64,000 nt of DNA from Carpediemonas membranifera (Eukaryota; Fornicata). This document shows, piece after piece, positions 1-8,770 of this stretch. How positions within the stretch are numbered: the stretch's first letter is position 1; each line of letters begins with the position of its first letter. The stretch lies in contig JAHDYR010000066.1 in the NCBI GenBank assembly GCA_019828565.1, positions 186,001 through 250,000 on the forward strand, in the 5' to 3' direction. The translations under genes and the position numbers were made by a program. Under the pieces are notes generated by a model. The model was not told where the DNA came from, did not search any database, and saw only the letters and a program-made list of their open reading frames with translations.

Positions 1-1
1 G

Positions 2-1918
2 GCGTCCTCGATCGGCCTGACTATCGACGACATCACGCAGGCCCTGATGAAGCTCTCGAAGACAGAGGTCCCTGCCAAGCTGATGGCGAAGATCAAGGAC
101 ATTGCGACGAGGTTCCGGCAGCTTGCCATCGTCCAGCGAGAGGGCAGGTGCCTCGTCGAGTGCCAGCGTCAGGAACTGCTAGAGGAGCTCATCAAACTGC
201 TACAGAACGCGCCTACAGTGAAGGGACGGCAGCGGCAGGACCTTAAGGACATATTTGCGAAGGGCAGTGGCGTGGTTATCGAGTCTCGGGATGAGGCCGA
301 GGTTCGGGCCGAGAAGGTCGGACAGACGGACGACGTCCTCGACATTCCAGAGTCCGATGACGACGACACGCCCGTGAAGAAGCGCACGGTGTACTACTTC
401 GAGGCGCGGCAGCAGGCCATCGACTACGTCAAGGAGGTCGCCCATGCACGATTCCCCATCCTAGAGGAGTACGAGTGGCATAGGGACGGCGTGCCCCCCA
501 TCCCGATCAACCTCAAGCCCAACGTCGACCTCAGACCCTACCAGGAGAAGAGTCTCTCCAAGATGTTCTCAAACGGGCGAGCCCGGTCGGGCATGATCGT
601 GTTGCCATGCGGTGCGGGCAAGACCCTCGTCGGCGTGTCAGCGCTGTGCACGCTCAAGCGGCCCACCGTAATCCTCTGCACGAGTGGCGTGGCCGTTGAG
701 CAGTGGCGGAGTCAGGTGAACCTCTGGGCCATGGCGTCAGGTGACGACGACGTCGACTCCCACATCACAAGATTCACGTCGGGGGCCCGGCTCCCATTCA
801 GCGACCGCATGCACAAGGGTGAGGACATCGACCCCGTCGTGGAGGCACTGGACCCGGCATACGACATTATTATCAGCACGTATAACATGATGATCGACAG
901 GAAGGGCGGGCGGAGCGCTGAGGCCGATCAAATGATGAAGATCATCGCAGCCAGACGCTGGGGCATGCTGATCATGGACGAGGTTCACGTCGTGGCGTCT
1001 AAAGAGTTCACCAAGGCCGTCCGGTCCATCGGGGCGCCATGCAAGCTCGGGCTCACCGCGACGCTGGTCAGAGAGGACGAGAGGATCAAGCAGCTGTACC
1101 ACTTGATCGGCCCGAAGCTGTACGAGGCGAACTGGCTAGATCTGAAGAGGCATGGCTACATTGCGGACGTCAGGTGCGCTGAGGTCTGGTGCCCCATGAC
1201 GGCTGTCTTCTACCGCGAGTACCTCAGGGCCAGGGACAAGGCCCAGCGGAAGCTGCTGTACGCCATGAACCCCACTAAGGTGCGGGTGTGTGATCATTTG
1301 ATTAGACACCACGAGGGCCGGGGCGACAAGATCCTCGTGTTCAGTGACGACCTGACCCCCCTCAAGGAGTACGCCAGGCGACTGGGGAACAAGCCTTGCA
1401 TTCATGGGTCGAGTTCCAAGGCCGAGCGGATGGAGAAGCTGCAGGCCTTCGCCAAGGACCCGAACTCAAATTGCCTCTTCATATCCAGGATCGGCGACAA
1501 CTCCATCGACCTGCCCAACGCCAACGTCCTAATCCAGATCAGCGCACTTTACGGTTCCCGCCGGCAAGAAGCACAGCGGCTGGGGCGTGTGTCTCGGCCC
1601 AAGGTGCCCGGGGGAATCTCCCACGCCATCTTCTACACCCTCGTCAGCACGGACACGCGGGAGAAGTTCTTCTCGTCCAAGCGGTCGCGGTTCCTGCGGG
1701 ATCAGGGGTACTCGTTCAAGGTCGTTACGAGTCTCGCTGACCGCATGATGGCGACGACCGACGGCGTGCTAGGCACTGTCAACGAGCAGGAGGAGCTGCT
1801 CGCACACCTCAAGACGCTGCAGATGGAGACGGAGGAGGACGCTGACCCCGACGAGACTAAGATGCGGGTCCACAGGGGCGTCGCCAGGGTCACCCGGGGC
1901 CAGAAGCGCGGCCGGTGA
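2..1918 (+). CDS. XPB: XPB/ERCC3-type TFIIH DNA helicase-translocase, 5' end outside window
   Basis: Superfamily 2 ATPase of TFIIH that pumps DNA during promoter opening and nucleotide-excision repair. The frame is open back to base 2 with no stop, so the ATG at 47 is internal and the N terminus lies outside. Numbering from that Met: the N-terminal XPB domain precedes about 125, Walker A GAGKT is at 189-193, DEVH at 311-314, and an LTATLVRED motif (the XPB RED signature) at about 337-345. A SKRSRFLRDQGYSFK segment near the C terminus is also typical of XPB. No internal stop or frameshift is seen. A TAAA lies about 30 nt past the stop. It is the only ordinary plus-strand host gene left of 39.8 kb apart from the duplicated zinc-ribbon gene. 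Confidence 0.93.
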   Translation, partial: ASSIGLTIDDITQALMKLSKTEVPAKLMAKIKDIATRFRQLAIVQREGRCLVECQRQELLEELIKLLQNAPTVKGRQRQDLKDIFAKGSGVVIESRDEAEVRAEKVGQTDDVLDIPESDDDDTPVKKRTVYYFEARQQAIDYVKEVAHARFPILEEYEWHRDGVPPIPINLKPNVDLRPYQEKSLSKMFSNGRARSGMIVLPCGAGKTLVGVSALCTLKRPTVILCTSGVAVEQWRSQVNLWAMASGDDDVDSHITRFTSGARLPFSDRMHKGEDIDPVVEALDPAYDIIISTYNMMIDRKGGRSAEADQMMKIIAARRWGMLIMDEVHVVASKEFTKAVRSIGAPCKLGLTATLVREDERIKQLYHLIGPKLYEANWLDLKRHGYIADVRCAEVWCPMTAVFYREYLRARDKAQRKLLYAMNPTKVRVCDHLIRHHEGRGDKILVFSDDLTPLKEYARRLGNKPCIHGSSSKAERMEKLQAFAKDPNSNCLFISRIGDNSIDLPNANVLIQISALYGSRRQEAQRLGRVSRPKVPGGISHAIFYTLVSTDTREKFFSSKRSRFLRDQGYSFKVVTSLADRMMATTDGVLGTVNEQEELLAHLKTLQMETEEDADPDETKMRVHRGVARVTRGQKRGR

Positions 1919-1985
1919 TGCGGTGGACGCTGGGTTGTCTGTCGATTTAAACTCTTTTCTGCCAGTAATCGGCAACACAGTAACG

Positions 1986-2024
1986 CAGGACGTCGACCTC
2001 GTCCGGTCCTTGGGGAAGGGGTAG
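1986..2024 (+). pseudogene. Duplicated 3' tail of the DI-GA-P repeat gene
   Basis: Twelve codons and a TAG, identical to the end (QDVDLVRSLGKG, stop) of the 454-residue gene whose intact copy ends at 6403 on the other strand. It has no start and simply rode along with the inverted duplication. It shows that the right-hand arm is the donor and this left arm the copy. Confidence 0.93.
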
Positions 2025-2110
2025 GCCGTAAATGCTAGTCGGAGCTGGTTTACTGCTTGTGCCGGGCTGGGCTGGTTCAGCGTGTGTGGCGGGGCGGGCG
2101 GTGGCGCTGC

Positions 2111-2419
2111 TCACTCATACACCATGCGCTTGGCGCCGCACGTGCCGCAGAAGAGCTGGCCGCTGAACATTTCGATGCCGCAGAAGGGGCAGAACGCGAA
2201 CTGCTCGCCGCTCTCGCCTGGCTTGCCCTGTATGAACGTCTCTTGCGCGGGCGCAGCGGCGGGAAGCTCTGGCGACCCCTTCACGGGCTTGAACTCGCGC
2301 GACGGCGCTGGCAGGCGTCCGCTGGTCTTGTTCATCTGCTCAAGCCTGCATCGCAGGACGTGCGTGCGGTATTCGTCGATGCTCTCGAAGCCTTTGCCGC
2401 AGAAGGGACAGGAGCGCAT
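2111..2419 (-). CDS. Small two-zinc-site protein, copy 1
   Basis: A 102-residue protein identical to the product of 6008-6316. The N terminus has CPFCGKGF followed by a His at 20 and Cys at 25, a C2HC finger-like arrangement. The C terminus has CPFCG and CGTCG, a four-Cys zinc ribbon at about 77-96. A Pro/Ala/Lys-rich linker joins them. I do not recognise a named family; nucleic-acid or protein binding through zinc is the obvious guess. It sits in the left arm of the inverted duplication, 113 bp past the HOOK-like gene. Whether both copies are expressed cannot be told from sequence. Confidence 0.8.
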   Translation of the reverse strand: MRSCPFCGKGFESIDEYRTHVLRCRLEQMNKTSGRLPAPSREFKPVKGSPELPAAAPAQETFIQGKPGESGEQFAFCPFCGIEMFSGQLFCGTCGAKRMVYE

Positions 2420-2532
2420 TGCTGCGTGAGAATTACGACCCGGCGACTGTCGAGGCGACCACGAGGCTGCAGGCCAAACCAGACACGTGACTCCCCAAAC
2501 GCCGGTTCGCTGCTTTACTCAGGGCTGAGCCC

Positions 2533-4788
2533 TCACCCCTTGTCGCCCCTGGTGACGGCGATGATTCGCCTGAGCCGGGCCGTCTCGTAGCGGTACTCCT
2601 CCTCGAGCTTCTCCTTCTCCTGCACAACCTGTTGCAGCTGCATCCCAATAGACGCGAAGGCGGTGATCTTGAGCGTTTCCTCGATATCACGCTTGTTTGC
2701 ACCCCTCGCCGCCCGCTGTAACCGAGCCTGCGCCTCAGCCTTAACCCGCTCGAGCTCAGCCTCCAGCTCATGCACCCTGCTCTGTGTCTTAGCGCTCTCT
2801 GTCGCCTCCACGAACGTCCTCTCGCTCTTGGCCTCCTTCACGGCCCGCAGCTCGGACACCTCCTGGGCTAGCTGGTCCTTCGCCTCCTCAGCCTTGTACA
2901 GCCGCTGCGTAGTGTCTCTCAGCTCGGCCCTCGTGGTCTCCAGCTGCACAGCCATGGCGTCGGTCGACCCGCCCGTGCTGATCGGGGCGACGGTTGGCAC
3001 GCCCCGGTCGAGCAGCTCTGTCAGTTTCGTCACGGTGCTCAGCGTGTCGGTGTCCACGGCCGCACGGACCTCGGCTAGACGGGCACGGTAGACTTCCGCC
3101 TGGGCGGCCCCCTCGAGGGCAGCCGCGAGGCGCTCCTCGAGCTCGGAGACGCGGGTCGCCAGCTCCTGGGCCGGCTGGGAGAGACGTTCATCGCCCAGCC
3201 GCTCGATGACGGCGTTCTTGCCCTCAATCTCCCTGTTGAGATCGGCTATAACGTCCTCGAGCTCAGCGATGCGGCCCCGCTCCTGAGCTATGGTCGCAAT
3301 GGCCTCGTCAGCTCTCGCTGTTGCCCGCCCGAGCCTCTCCTGCGTGAGCTTCAGCTCTGTCGCCAGCTCTGTACCAGTCCTCATCTTGAGCTCCGACACG
3401 GCCGCGATCCTCTTCTCCACACGCGCCATGACGTCCTCCTGGGTCGCTCGGGTCTGCAGCTCCGTGTTCCGCTCGTACAGCTCCTGGATCTCTGTGGTTA
3501 CGGAGGCCAGTCGGACCTGCACCGCCTCGCAAGACTGCTCGGACACCTCGGCACGGTCCTCGGCGTCACGGGCTTTCTGCTGCCACCGCGCGATCTCCTT
3601 CTCGTTGAGGACGGCTGCGGTGTGGGCCTGCTCCAGCTGGTCCTCCAGGTCTGCGACGCGGCGGGTGATCTCGTCCGAGGCCTCAGTGGGCGTCTGGAGC
3701 TCCGCTGCCAGCTGCTCGTTCATCTCGTCCAGCTTGGCGACAGACGTCTTGAGTGCCGCTATCTGCCGCTCCTTGTCCGTCGCTGAGGCTTCCGCCTTAT
3801 GCAGGGAGATCGTCAGGCTCTCGATTCGACCCGCCTGAGTGTCCACCTGCCGCCGGAACGTCTCAGCCTCGGACCGGGCGGCCTTGAGCTGGGCCTCGGC
3901 ATCGTTTGCCCTGGTGGTGGCGTTGTAAAGCTTCTCATGGATCTTGTCTACCTCGTTCTGGAGCGATTGGTACTTCTGTTCCGTCGTTGCGATCACCATG
4001 CTTTGTCGGGCTCTCATAGACCTCTCCAGCGCCTCCCTGTTCATCGAGGCGGCGTCCAGCTCGGTATTCAGCTGGGTTCGTTCGAAGTCGAGCTCCTTGT
4101 TGGCCGCCTCGAGCTGGGCCACCTGCGCCCTGAACGCCTCGACCTGCTTGGCCAGCTTCTCCTTGTCCTCGTCGAACACGGTCGCTGTCGGCTCGTAGAC
4201 CGGCCCGGGCGTGGGAGCCACAGATGGCGGGGCCTGCAGCTGACCGGTGGACATCAGGCGGGCGGGGCGGGCGGCGTGGCTGCTGCTGTTGCTGGCCTTG
4301 TGGGGCGACCCCCGGTCCCCTACCCGCAGGTCCATATCCTGGATGAGGTGCATGAGGCAGTCCTGCGTGTGCTCGGGCAGGTCGAGAATCGTCCCGATAA
4401 ACTGCTGGGAGCGGTCGCAGTGGACCGCGGTGAAGAGGACGGCCTCGATGAGGAAGATCAGGTGGTCCCGTACCAGGCCTGGGTCTTGTTGGCGCGCGAT
4501 GACCGCAGTGTCGACGAAAGAAAGATCCATCTCGACATCCATGGTCATGTGATAACCCTCGATGAGACTCACGATCAGCTTGAGGTTCTTTAGCCCGAGA
4601 ACCCATTGCCCGCCCGGGTTTTGTACCTGGGCGTCCTGTTTGGAGCAATATTTCGGGATAATTTGAGAAACAACCTTGAACAGAATGACGCCGTCGATAA
4701 GCTCATTGATATCCGTCACTTGTTCGTCTTCTATAAATGAGTTGATCCACACCAAGATGGCTGCGTCCGTTGAATCGTCTCGAACCAT
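2533..4788 (-). CDS. HOOK-like cargo adaptor with N-terminal CH-type domain and long coiled coil
   Basis: A 751-residue protein. Residues 1 to about 150 resemble the calponin-homology-like HOOK domain (ILVWINSF near the start, then a DGVILFKV stretch). After a Pro/Ser linker at about 165-205, heptad-rich coiled coil runs nearly to the C terminus. HOOK proteins link dynein or other microtubule machinery to endosomal cargo and are about 700-730 residues long, so length and layout fit. The frame extends upstream only through a TTG; the first ATG (4788) starts immediately before the conserved domain. A TAAA lies about 15 nt beyond the TGA. A TTTGACGA octamer lies 12 nt upstream of the ATG. The gene lies between the inverted-repeat arms. 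Confidence 0.7.
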   Translation of the reverse strand: MVRDDSTDAAILVWINSFIEDEQVTDINELIDGVILFKVVSQIIPKYCSKQDAQVQNPGGQWVLGLKNLKLIVSLIEGYHMTMDVEMDLSFVDTAVIARQQDPGLVRDHLIFLIEAVLFTAVHCDRSQQFIGTILDLPEHTQDCLMHLIQDMDLRVGDRGSPHKASNSSSHAARPARLMSTGQLQAPPSVAPTPGPVYEPTATVFDEDKEKLAKQVEAFRAQVAQLEAANKELDFERTQLNTELDAASMNREALERSMRARQSMVIATTEQKYQSLQNEVDKIHEKLYNATTRANDAEAQLKAARSEAETFRRQVDTQAGRIESLTISLHKAEASATDKERQIAALKTSVAKLDEMNEQLAAELQTPTEASDEITRRVADLEDQLEQAHTAAVLNEKEIARWQQKARDAEDRAEVSEQSCEAVQVRLASVTTEIQELYERNTELQTRATQEDVMARVEKRIAAVSELKMRTGTELATELKLTQERLGRATARADEAIATIAQERGRIAELEDVIADLNREIEGKNAVIERLGDERLSQPAQELATRVSELEERLAAALEGAAQAEVYRARLAEVRAAVDTDTLSTVTKLTELLDRGVPTVAPISTGGSTDAMAVQLETTRAELRDTTQRLYKAEEAKDQLAQEVSELRAVKEAKSERTFVEATESAKTQSRVHELEAELERVKAEAQARLQRAARGANKRDIEETLKITAFASIGMQLQQVVQEKEKLEEEYRYETARLRRIIAVTRGDKG

Positions 4789-4920
4789 CCCTTGGTGTTT
4801 CGTCAAATTTCGACTCGCAATCGAGTCACGGTGAAGAACACCGTCCCCGCCGCAGCCCAGGCCGCCTACTCGGTCTACCTAGTCGCGAAGCTACATAAAC
4901 AGTCCATTTAATACACACGC

Positions 4921-5928
4921 TCAGTCTGTCCACACAGCTTTGATGGGGCCGGGGATGTACCGAAGCACCATGTCACCGGCCCGGTTGCCCAGGTTGAATA
5001 TGGGCAGGGGCACGACCTCCTGCTCACCCTCCTCAATGGAGAAGATGGGAGTGCTAGAGACCTGGCTGGACACCGCGATGAGGCACATCAGGGGGTGGGC
5101 CAGGCCGAAGAGGAAGTCGCCGAAGTCAGTCGGCAGCGCGAACACCAGCGTGGAGGCGAGGAGGCCGAACCCGAGGTGGTAGGCCCAGCGCGTCTCGATC
5201 TGCATGGTCTTGTAGTGCAGCGACGTGCCCGCGGGCGTCAGGTCCCATAGGGCGGAGTGGAAGAAGAAGGACATGCGCCAGGAGATGACCCCCACGAAGA
5301 GCGGCTTGCCGATGAGGGGAATCCAGGAGACGGCGACGGCCATGAGCACGAGAGAGAACGTGACGATGAAGCGGATCGTGCCGTCGATAGTGGCGAACGT
5401 CAGCTTCTGCACCAGCGTCCTTGTTGGGGGCTTGACGGCGGGCACGGAGAATGCCTCGAAGTAGAGCTTGGCGCAGCGGTCCGAGAACTGGTAGACCGGC
5501 TGAAGCAGGAGGGACTTCAGAACGGCGACAGTACCGAAGGCTACAAGGCGCTTGAAGTTGTGGGACATTGAGAAGGAGAAGCGGCGCTCGTCCTCGAGGA
5601 CGGTCTCTGGCACGGCGGTAAGACGGGCAAGGAGGGGGATGATAATCAAGTGAAGGGCGGCAAAGCATGATATAAAGACAGCGGCATGTACAATGAAGAG
5701 TTTGGAGATCTTGGCAGAGAGCTCGGGCTTGCTTTTAAGGGCGCTCAAAATGTGATGCAGCCCAACGCTAGCAAAGAGCCCCGCCACTGCATTGAGCAGA
5801 TATGGTGTGGAAACCTCGATCGCATGGTTGATGAACGTGAAGAACAGAAGAGACGACGATTGCTCCATGATTGTCGGCAATACTGCGCGCAGCTTATTCG
5901 GGGCCAGACTGGCTTCCCCGTTCCCCAT
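4921..5928 (-). CDS. EI24: EI24-family multispanning membrane protein
   Basis: A 335-residue protein with about six hydrophobic segments (roughly 20-60, 75-105, 135-155, 190-225, 260-300). The SWIPLIGKPLF segment, then WRMSFFFHSALWD and the IETRWAYHLGFGL block, match the arrangement of EI24/PIG8 proteins (PLIG, tyrosine/Phe-rich WxxxFxxxE/W, IExxWPYxxGFGL). EI24 is an ER membrane protein with roles in autophagy and membrane contacts. The upstream-extended frame would need a GTG, so I use the ATG at 5928. It is divergent from the right zinc-ribbon copy with only 79 bp between starts. The inner border of the inverted repeat lies 30 bp upstream of the ATG. Confidence 0.65.
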   Translation of the reverse strand: MGNGEASLAPNKLRAVLPTIMEQSSSLLFFTFINHAIEVSTPYLLNAVAGLFASVGLHHILSALKSKPELSAKISKLFIVHAAVFISCFAALHLIIIPLLARLTAVPETVLEDERRFSFSMSHNFKRLVAFGTVAVLKSLLLQPVYQFSDRCAKLYFEAFSVPAVKPPTRTLVQKLTFATIDGTIRFIVTFSLVLMAVAVSWIPLIGKPLFVGVISWRMSFFFHSALWDLTPAGTSLHYKTMQIETRWAYHLGFGLLASTLVFALPTDFGDFLFGLAHPLMCLIAVSSQVSSTPIFSIEEGEQEVVPLPIFNLGNRAGDMVLRYIPGPIKAVWTD

Positions 5929-5957
5929 CCTCAGGCTGATGGCGTGTAGCTTGCTCA

Positions 5958-6442
5958 CAGCCTCGTGGTCGCCTCGACAGTCGCCGGGTCGTAATTCTCA
6001 CGCAGCAATGCGCTCCTGTCCCTTCTGCGGCAAAGGCTTCGAGAGCATCGACGAATACCGCACGCACGTCCTGCGATGCAGGCTTGAGCAGATGAACAAG
6101 ACCAGCGGACGCCTGCCAGCGCCGTCGCGCGAGTTCAAGCCCGTGAAGGGGTCGCCAGAGCTTCCCGCCGCTGCGCCCGCGCAAGAGACGTTCATACAGG
6201 GCAAGCCAGGCGAGAGCGGCGAGCAGTTCGCGTTCTGCCCCTTCTGCGGCATCGAAATGTTCAGCGGCCAGCTCTTCTGCGGCACGTGCGGCGCCAAGCG
6301 CATGGTGTATGAGTGAGCAGCACCACCGCCCGCCCCGCCACACACGCTGAACCAGCCCAGCCCGGCACAAGCAGTAAACCAGCTCCGACTAGCATTTACG
6401 GCCTACCCCTTCCCCAAGGACCGGACGAGGTCGACGTCCTGC
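5958..6442. repeat. Right arm of 485-bp inverted duplication (probable donor copy)
   Basis: 484 of 485 bases match the reverse complement of 1985-2469. This arm is the one with an intact neighbour: its outer end lies inside the coding sequence of the 454-residue gene, whose full reading frame continues to the right. Confidence 0.97.
6008..6316 (+). CDS. Small two-zinc-site protein, copy 2 (probable original)
   Basis: Encodes the same 102 residues as 2111-2419, with an N-terminal C2HC finger-like unit and a C-terminal four-Cys ribbon. It is the only plus-strand gene inside the long minus-strand array. It is tail-to-tail with the 454-residue gene (86 bp between stops) and head-to-head with the EI24-like gene. 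The open frame continues upstream of the ATG only because it overlaps the antisense of that gene; the ATG at 6008 is the start shared by both arms. A TAAA lies about 60 nt past the stop. Family unknown. Confidence 0.8.
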   Translation: MRSCPFCGKGFESIDEYRTHVLRCRLEQMNKTSGRLPAPSREFKPVKGSPELPAAAPAQETFIQGKPGESGEQFAFCPFCGIEMFSGQLFCGTCGAKRMVYE

Positions 6443-7767
6443 CTCACCTGCTCCTGCGTCCGCATCATCTTCTCCCGAGACGGCCTGGCCGACGTCGACA
6501 GTCTTGGTCTGGCGCTGGGCTGAGGAGATCTCGTGTATGTCGTCGAGGGGCTCGCGCTATGGCGCACGGTGCTGTTCGGGGACAGCAGCGGCGACTTGTG
6601 CAGCCGGGCAACGTCGAGCTTCTGGTGGGCGAGGGTCTCCTCCTTGAGGCTCTGAGCCATGCATTTGATGGTCGCGGGGAACATCTTCACCTGCTCATCC
6701 GCTGCACGGCGACCCTTGGCCGGCCACTGGCCTGGCACACGGCCCTCGTCTGTTATGGCCGGCACGGGGTTCCTCGACTGCTCCAGCTTCTCCCGCGGCA
6801 CGGCCCGCCGTGTGACAGGACTGAGGTCTGGGACGACGGGGTCCCTGTTGGTTGGCGGCGTCTGGACCCGGACGGGGGTCTCGGGGACCGGGATCGGGGC
6901 CGCAGGGACCAGGTACGACGCTGTCACGGGGCTTGCAGTGTTGTCTGCGATGTGCTCGCTGATTTGAGAGTGCGTCTTGTTGACGACGCCGCGGACCATG
7001 CGCACCACAGGCTTGCGGGCCTCCGCGTCCATCTGTGCGAGGATCTCCTCCCGCTTGGCCATGCCTGCGTCCCCGAGACCCTGGTCCCTCATTCCGTAGT
7101 CCGGGTTCAGCGGGTTTGAGTGGCGGCCGTCGCGCCAGGCCAGTGGGACCTTTGGACTGGCTCCATCGATGTCTGAGCATGACGTCAGGTTACGGACGGC
7201 GGCTCTCTGGGGCAGGGAGTGGGCGGGGGTGGCGCCGATGTCGCGGACGTCGAACTTATCAATCAGACGACGATCGGATGATTTCAGACCGTGGCTGTAC
7301 CGCGGCTTGGACCCGTCCACGGGCCCTATCACGCCCGTGCCCTGGTAGTCGAGGGGGGCGTCGGGGTCGACGCCCTTTGAGGGCGTCAGGCTCTCGTAGT
7401 GGGGATCGTTTGGGTCCACCATCCGCTTGGGAGGCTGAGGCTTGTTGACGATGTCGTTGACGTCCATGGGGATCGGGACCTTGCGTTGGTACGGCGGCGA
7501 CGGCTGGATGACGTCCGTTCGAAGGTTGTTCCGGGGCACGCCACGGTAAAGCGGCGTGGCTTTCGTGCCTTCTATATCATCAACATGATACCTATCGCCC
7601 TTGAATGGTATTTCAGGCGGGGGGACCTCCTCGACCTTTGGCAACTGATATTCGGGCTCAAGCGGGTTCACCACACGTGTGGTCTTCCAGCCTTTTGGCC
7701 TAGGGTATGCACCATCGATATCACGCGTATTGAGAATGTAATTAGGCCTTTCTGATTGAAAAGGCAT
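6403..7767 (-). CDS. DI-GA-P repeat protein, probably cytoskeletal or flagellar
   Basis: A 454-residue, Pro-rich, largely disordered protein. It has degenerate repeats of the form D-I-x-G-A-x-P followed some 15-20 residues later by NP-L-x-P-x-Y: examples are NTRDIDGAYPR then NPLEPEY, and SCSDIDGASPK then NPLNPDY. No transmembrane segment or enzyme motif is seen. I recall similar repeats in uncharacterised proteins of flagellated protists but cannot name a family, so a flagellar role is inference. The longer frame begins with GTG; the ATG at 7767 is used. GTAAATG follows the stop within a few bases. Its last 12 codons are duplicated at 1986-2024. Confidence 0.7.
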   Translation of the reverse strand: MPFQSERPNYILNTRDIDGAYPRPKGWKTTRVVNPLEPEYQLPKVEEVPPPEIPFKGDRYHVDDIEGTKATPLYRGVPRNNLRTDVIQPSPPYQRKVPIPMDVNDIVNKPQPPKRMVDPNDPHYESLTPSKGVDPDAPLDYQGTGVIGPVDGSKPRYSHGLKSSDRRLIDKFDVRDIGATPAHSLPQRAAVRNLTSCSDIDGASPKVPLAWRDGRHSNPLNPDYGMRDQGLGDAGMAKREEILAQMDAEARKPVVRMVRGVVNKTHSQISEHIADNTASPVTASYLVPAAPIPVPETPVRVQTPPTNRDPVVPDLSPVTRRAVPREKLEQSRNPVPAITDEGRVPGQWPAKGRRAADEQVKMFPATIKCMAQSLKEETLAHQKLDVARLHKSPLLSPNSTVRHSASPSTTYTRSPQPSARPRLSTSARPSREKMMRTQEQVRQDVDLVRSLGKG

Positions 7768-8155
7768 TTGTTGTTCGAAAAATGTGTTGAAGCCAAAAAT
7801 GCGCGACTCACGCACAGTCACCGAGGCGGTAAGCCTCTGGCCTGTGCCGTGGGTGCAGGTTGGGGTAGTGGCCTTGGCATGTTGGCGGTGTTATGAGAGC
7901 ACCGCCACACTTCCGAACGTGCCCTTCACTTTGACGTCAGCATTCACTGACTTATGCCATACTGCGTGTAGGTCTGATCATAGACGGTCGTCATCGTTTG
8001 TACGCCAGTCGCACGAAAGTAGGTGTGGTGTAGGAGTGCCTGGCTGCCGATTCACACTGATCTCGCCATGCTTTGTCGTGAGCACCCACACGAGACAAAC
8101 ATCCCAGATAAGCTGTGTACGATTTACATAGGGCCAGTATATCACGCTGGCCGGC
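7768..8155. other. 388-bp intergenic gap
   Basis: Lies between the start of the 454-residue gene and the stop of the 139-residue gene, both on the minus strand. A 115-codon plus-strand frame (7784-8131) crosses it but has no recognisable feature. TGTAAATC near 8123-8130 on the minus strand is a plausible 3' end signal for the 139-residue gene. I see nothing else. Confidence 0.5.
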
Positions 8156-8575
8156 CTACCTGCCCCTGTTCTCCGGCGTCCGGGTGGGGTCGACGATCCC
8201 GCAGATGCTGACGTTCACACCGCCACGGCCGATGTTTTGGACCGGCACGGCCGACAGGATCGGCGACTTACTGAAGATCTGCGGTGCATCTACGGGCTCG
8301 ATGTGTGCGCTCTGAGTTTTTGAGAGATTCTTGAGGAGATTCTCGGCAGCTCCTTTGTGCGCGGTATACAGCTGCATGTGGAAGGAGATATCATTGCTGA
8401 GCTTCACCTTGTGCTTCCGGATGCTCACCAGCTTTCTTCTCGCCGACGCCCAGTGATCGCCATACTTATCGCTCAGCTGGTCCATTCTTGCGAGATCCTT
8501 GTCAATTTCTGATATCTCGGCATTCAAAACAACAAAGTGGCTTGACAAGCTTGCAATTTGCTGCAGTAATTCCAT
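8156..8575 (-). CDS. Small helical/coiled-coil protein, unknown function
   Basis: A 139-residue protein. Residues 1 to about 90 are amphipathic helix with Leu/Ile/Met heptads (MELLQQIASLSSHF onwards, then a KDLARMDQL segment). The last 45 residues are Pro/Val-rich and unstructured. There is no signal peptide or membrane segment. The frame could be extended only through a TTG; ATG 8575 is used. It is followed in the same direction by the 454-residue gene and lies 195 bp beyond the stop of the cyclase-like gene. Length and composition would suit a subunit of a cytoskeletal or tethering complex, but I do not recognise it. Confidence 0.6.
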   Translation of the reverse strand: MELLQQIASLSSHFVVLNAEISEIDKDLARMDQLSDKYGDHWASARRKLVSIRKHKVKLSNDISFHMQLYTAHKGAAENLLKNLSKTQSAHIEPVDAPQIFSKSPILSAVPVQNIGRGGVNVSICGIVDPTRTPENRGR

Positions 8576-8770
8576 CAATCGTCGTCGGCGTCTGTTTTAA
8601 GGCGTATTCTGCGAATGCTCGCGATGTGGCATTTATGTGTTAAGTAGACGTAGGTAAGCGCCATTATCACCATGCAGGTTTTCTCCTCTCTAAACAGACT
8701 CTTGTTGTATCGAGACCTCACCCGACCTGGCCCAGCGAGCAACAATAGCCCCATGTCGCCATGCATGCCT

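Larger units (their letters stand above)
1985..2469. repeat. Left arm of 485-bp inverted duplication
   Basis: Reverse complement of 5958-6442 (paired coordinates sum to 8427). The only mismatch I find is 2105 against 6322, a few bases past the zinc-ribbon stop codon. The outer limit is where CAGGACGTC begins. The inner limit is at 2469/5958, where the arms diverge after CGAGGCTG. It contains one complete zinc-ribbon gene plus the last codons of the neighbouring 454-residue gene. Confidence 0.97.

Noticed and set aside
3290-4593. Long plus-strand frames antisense to the HOOK-like gene
   Set aside because: Mirror of coiled-coil codons (Ser/Leu-rich shadow); no independent features.
5929-5958. 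N-terminal extension of the EI24-like protein starting MSKLHAISLR
   Set aside because: The first codon is GTG. Nuclear initiation on GTG is not assumed, and the ATG at 5928 gives a complete protein.
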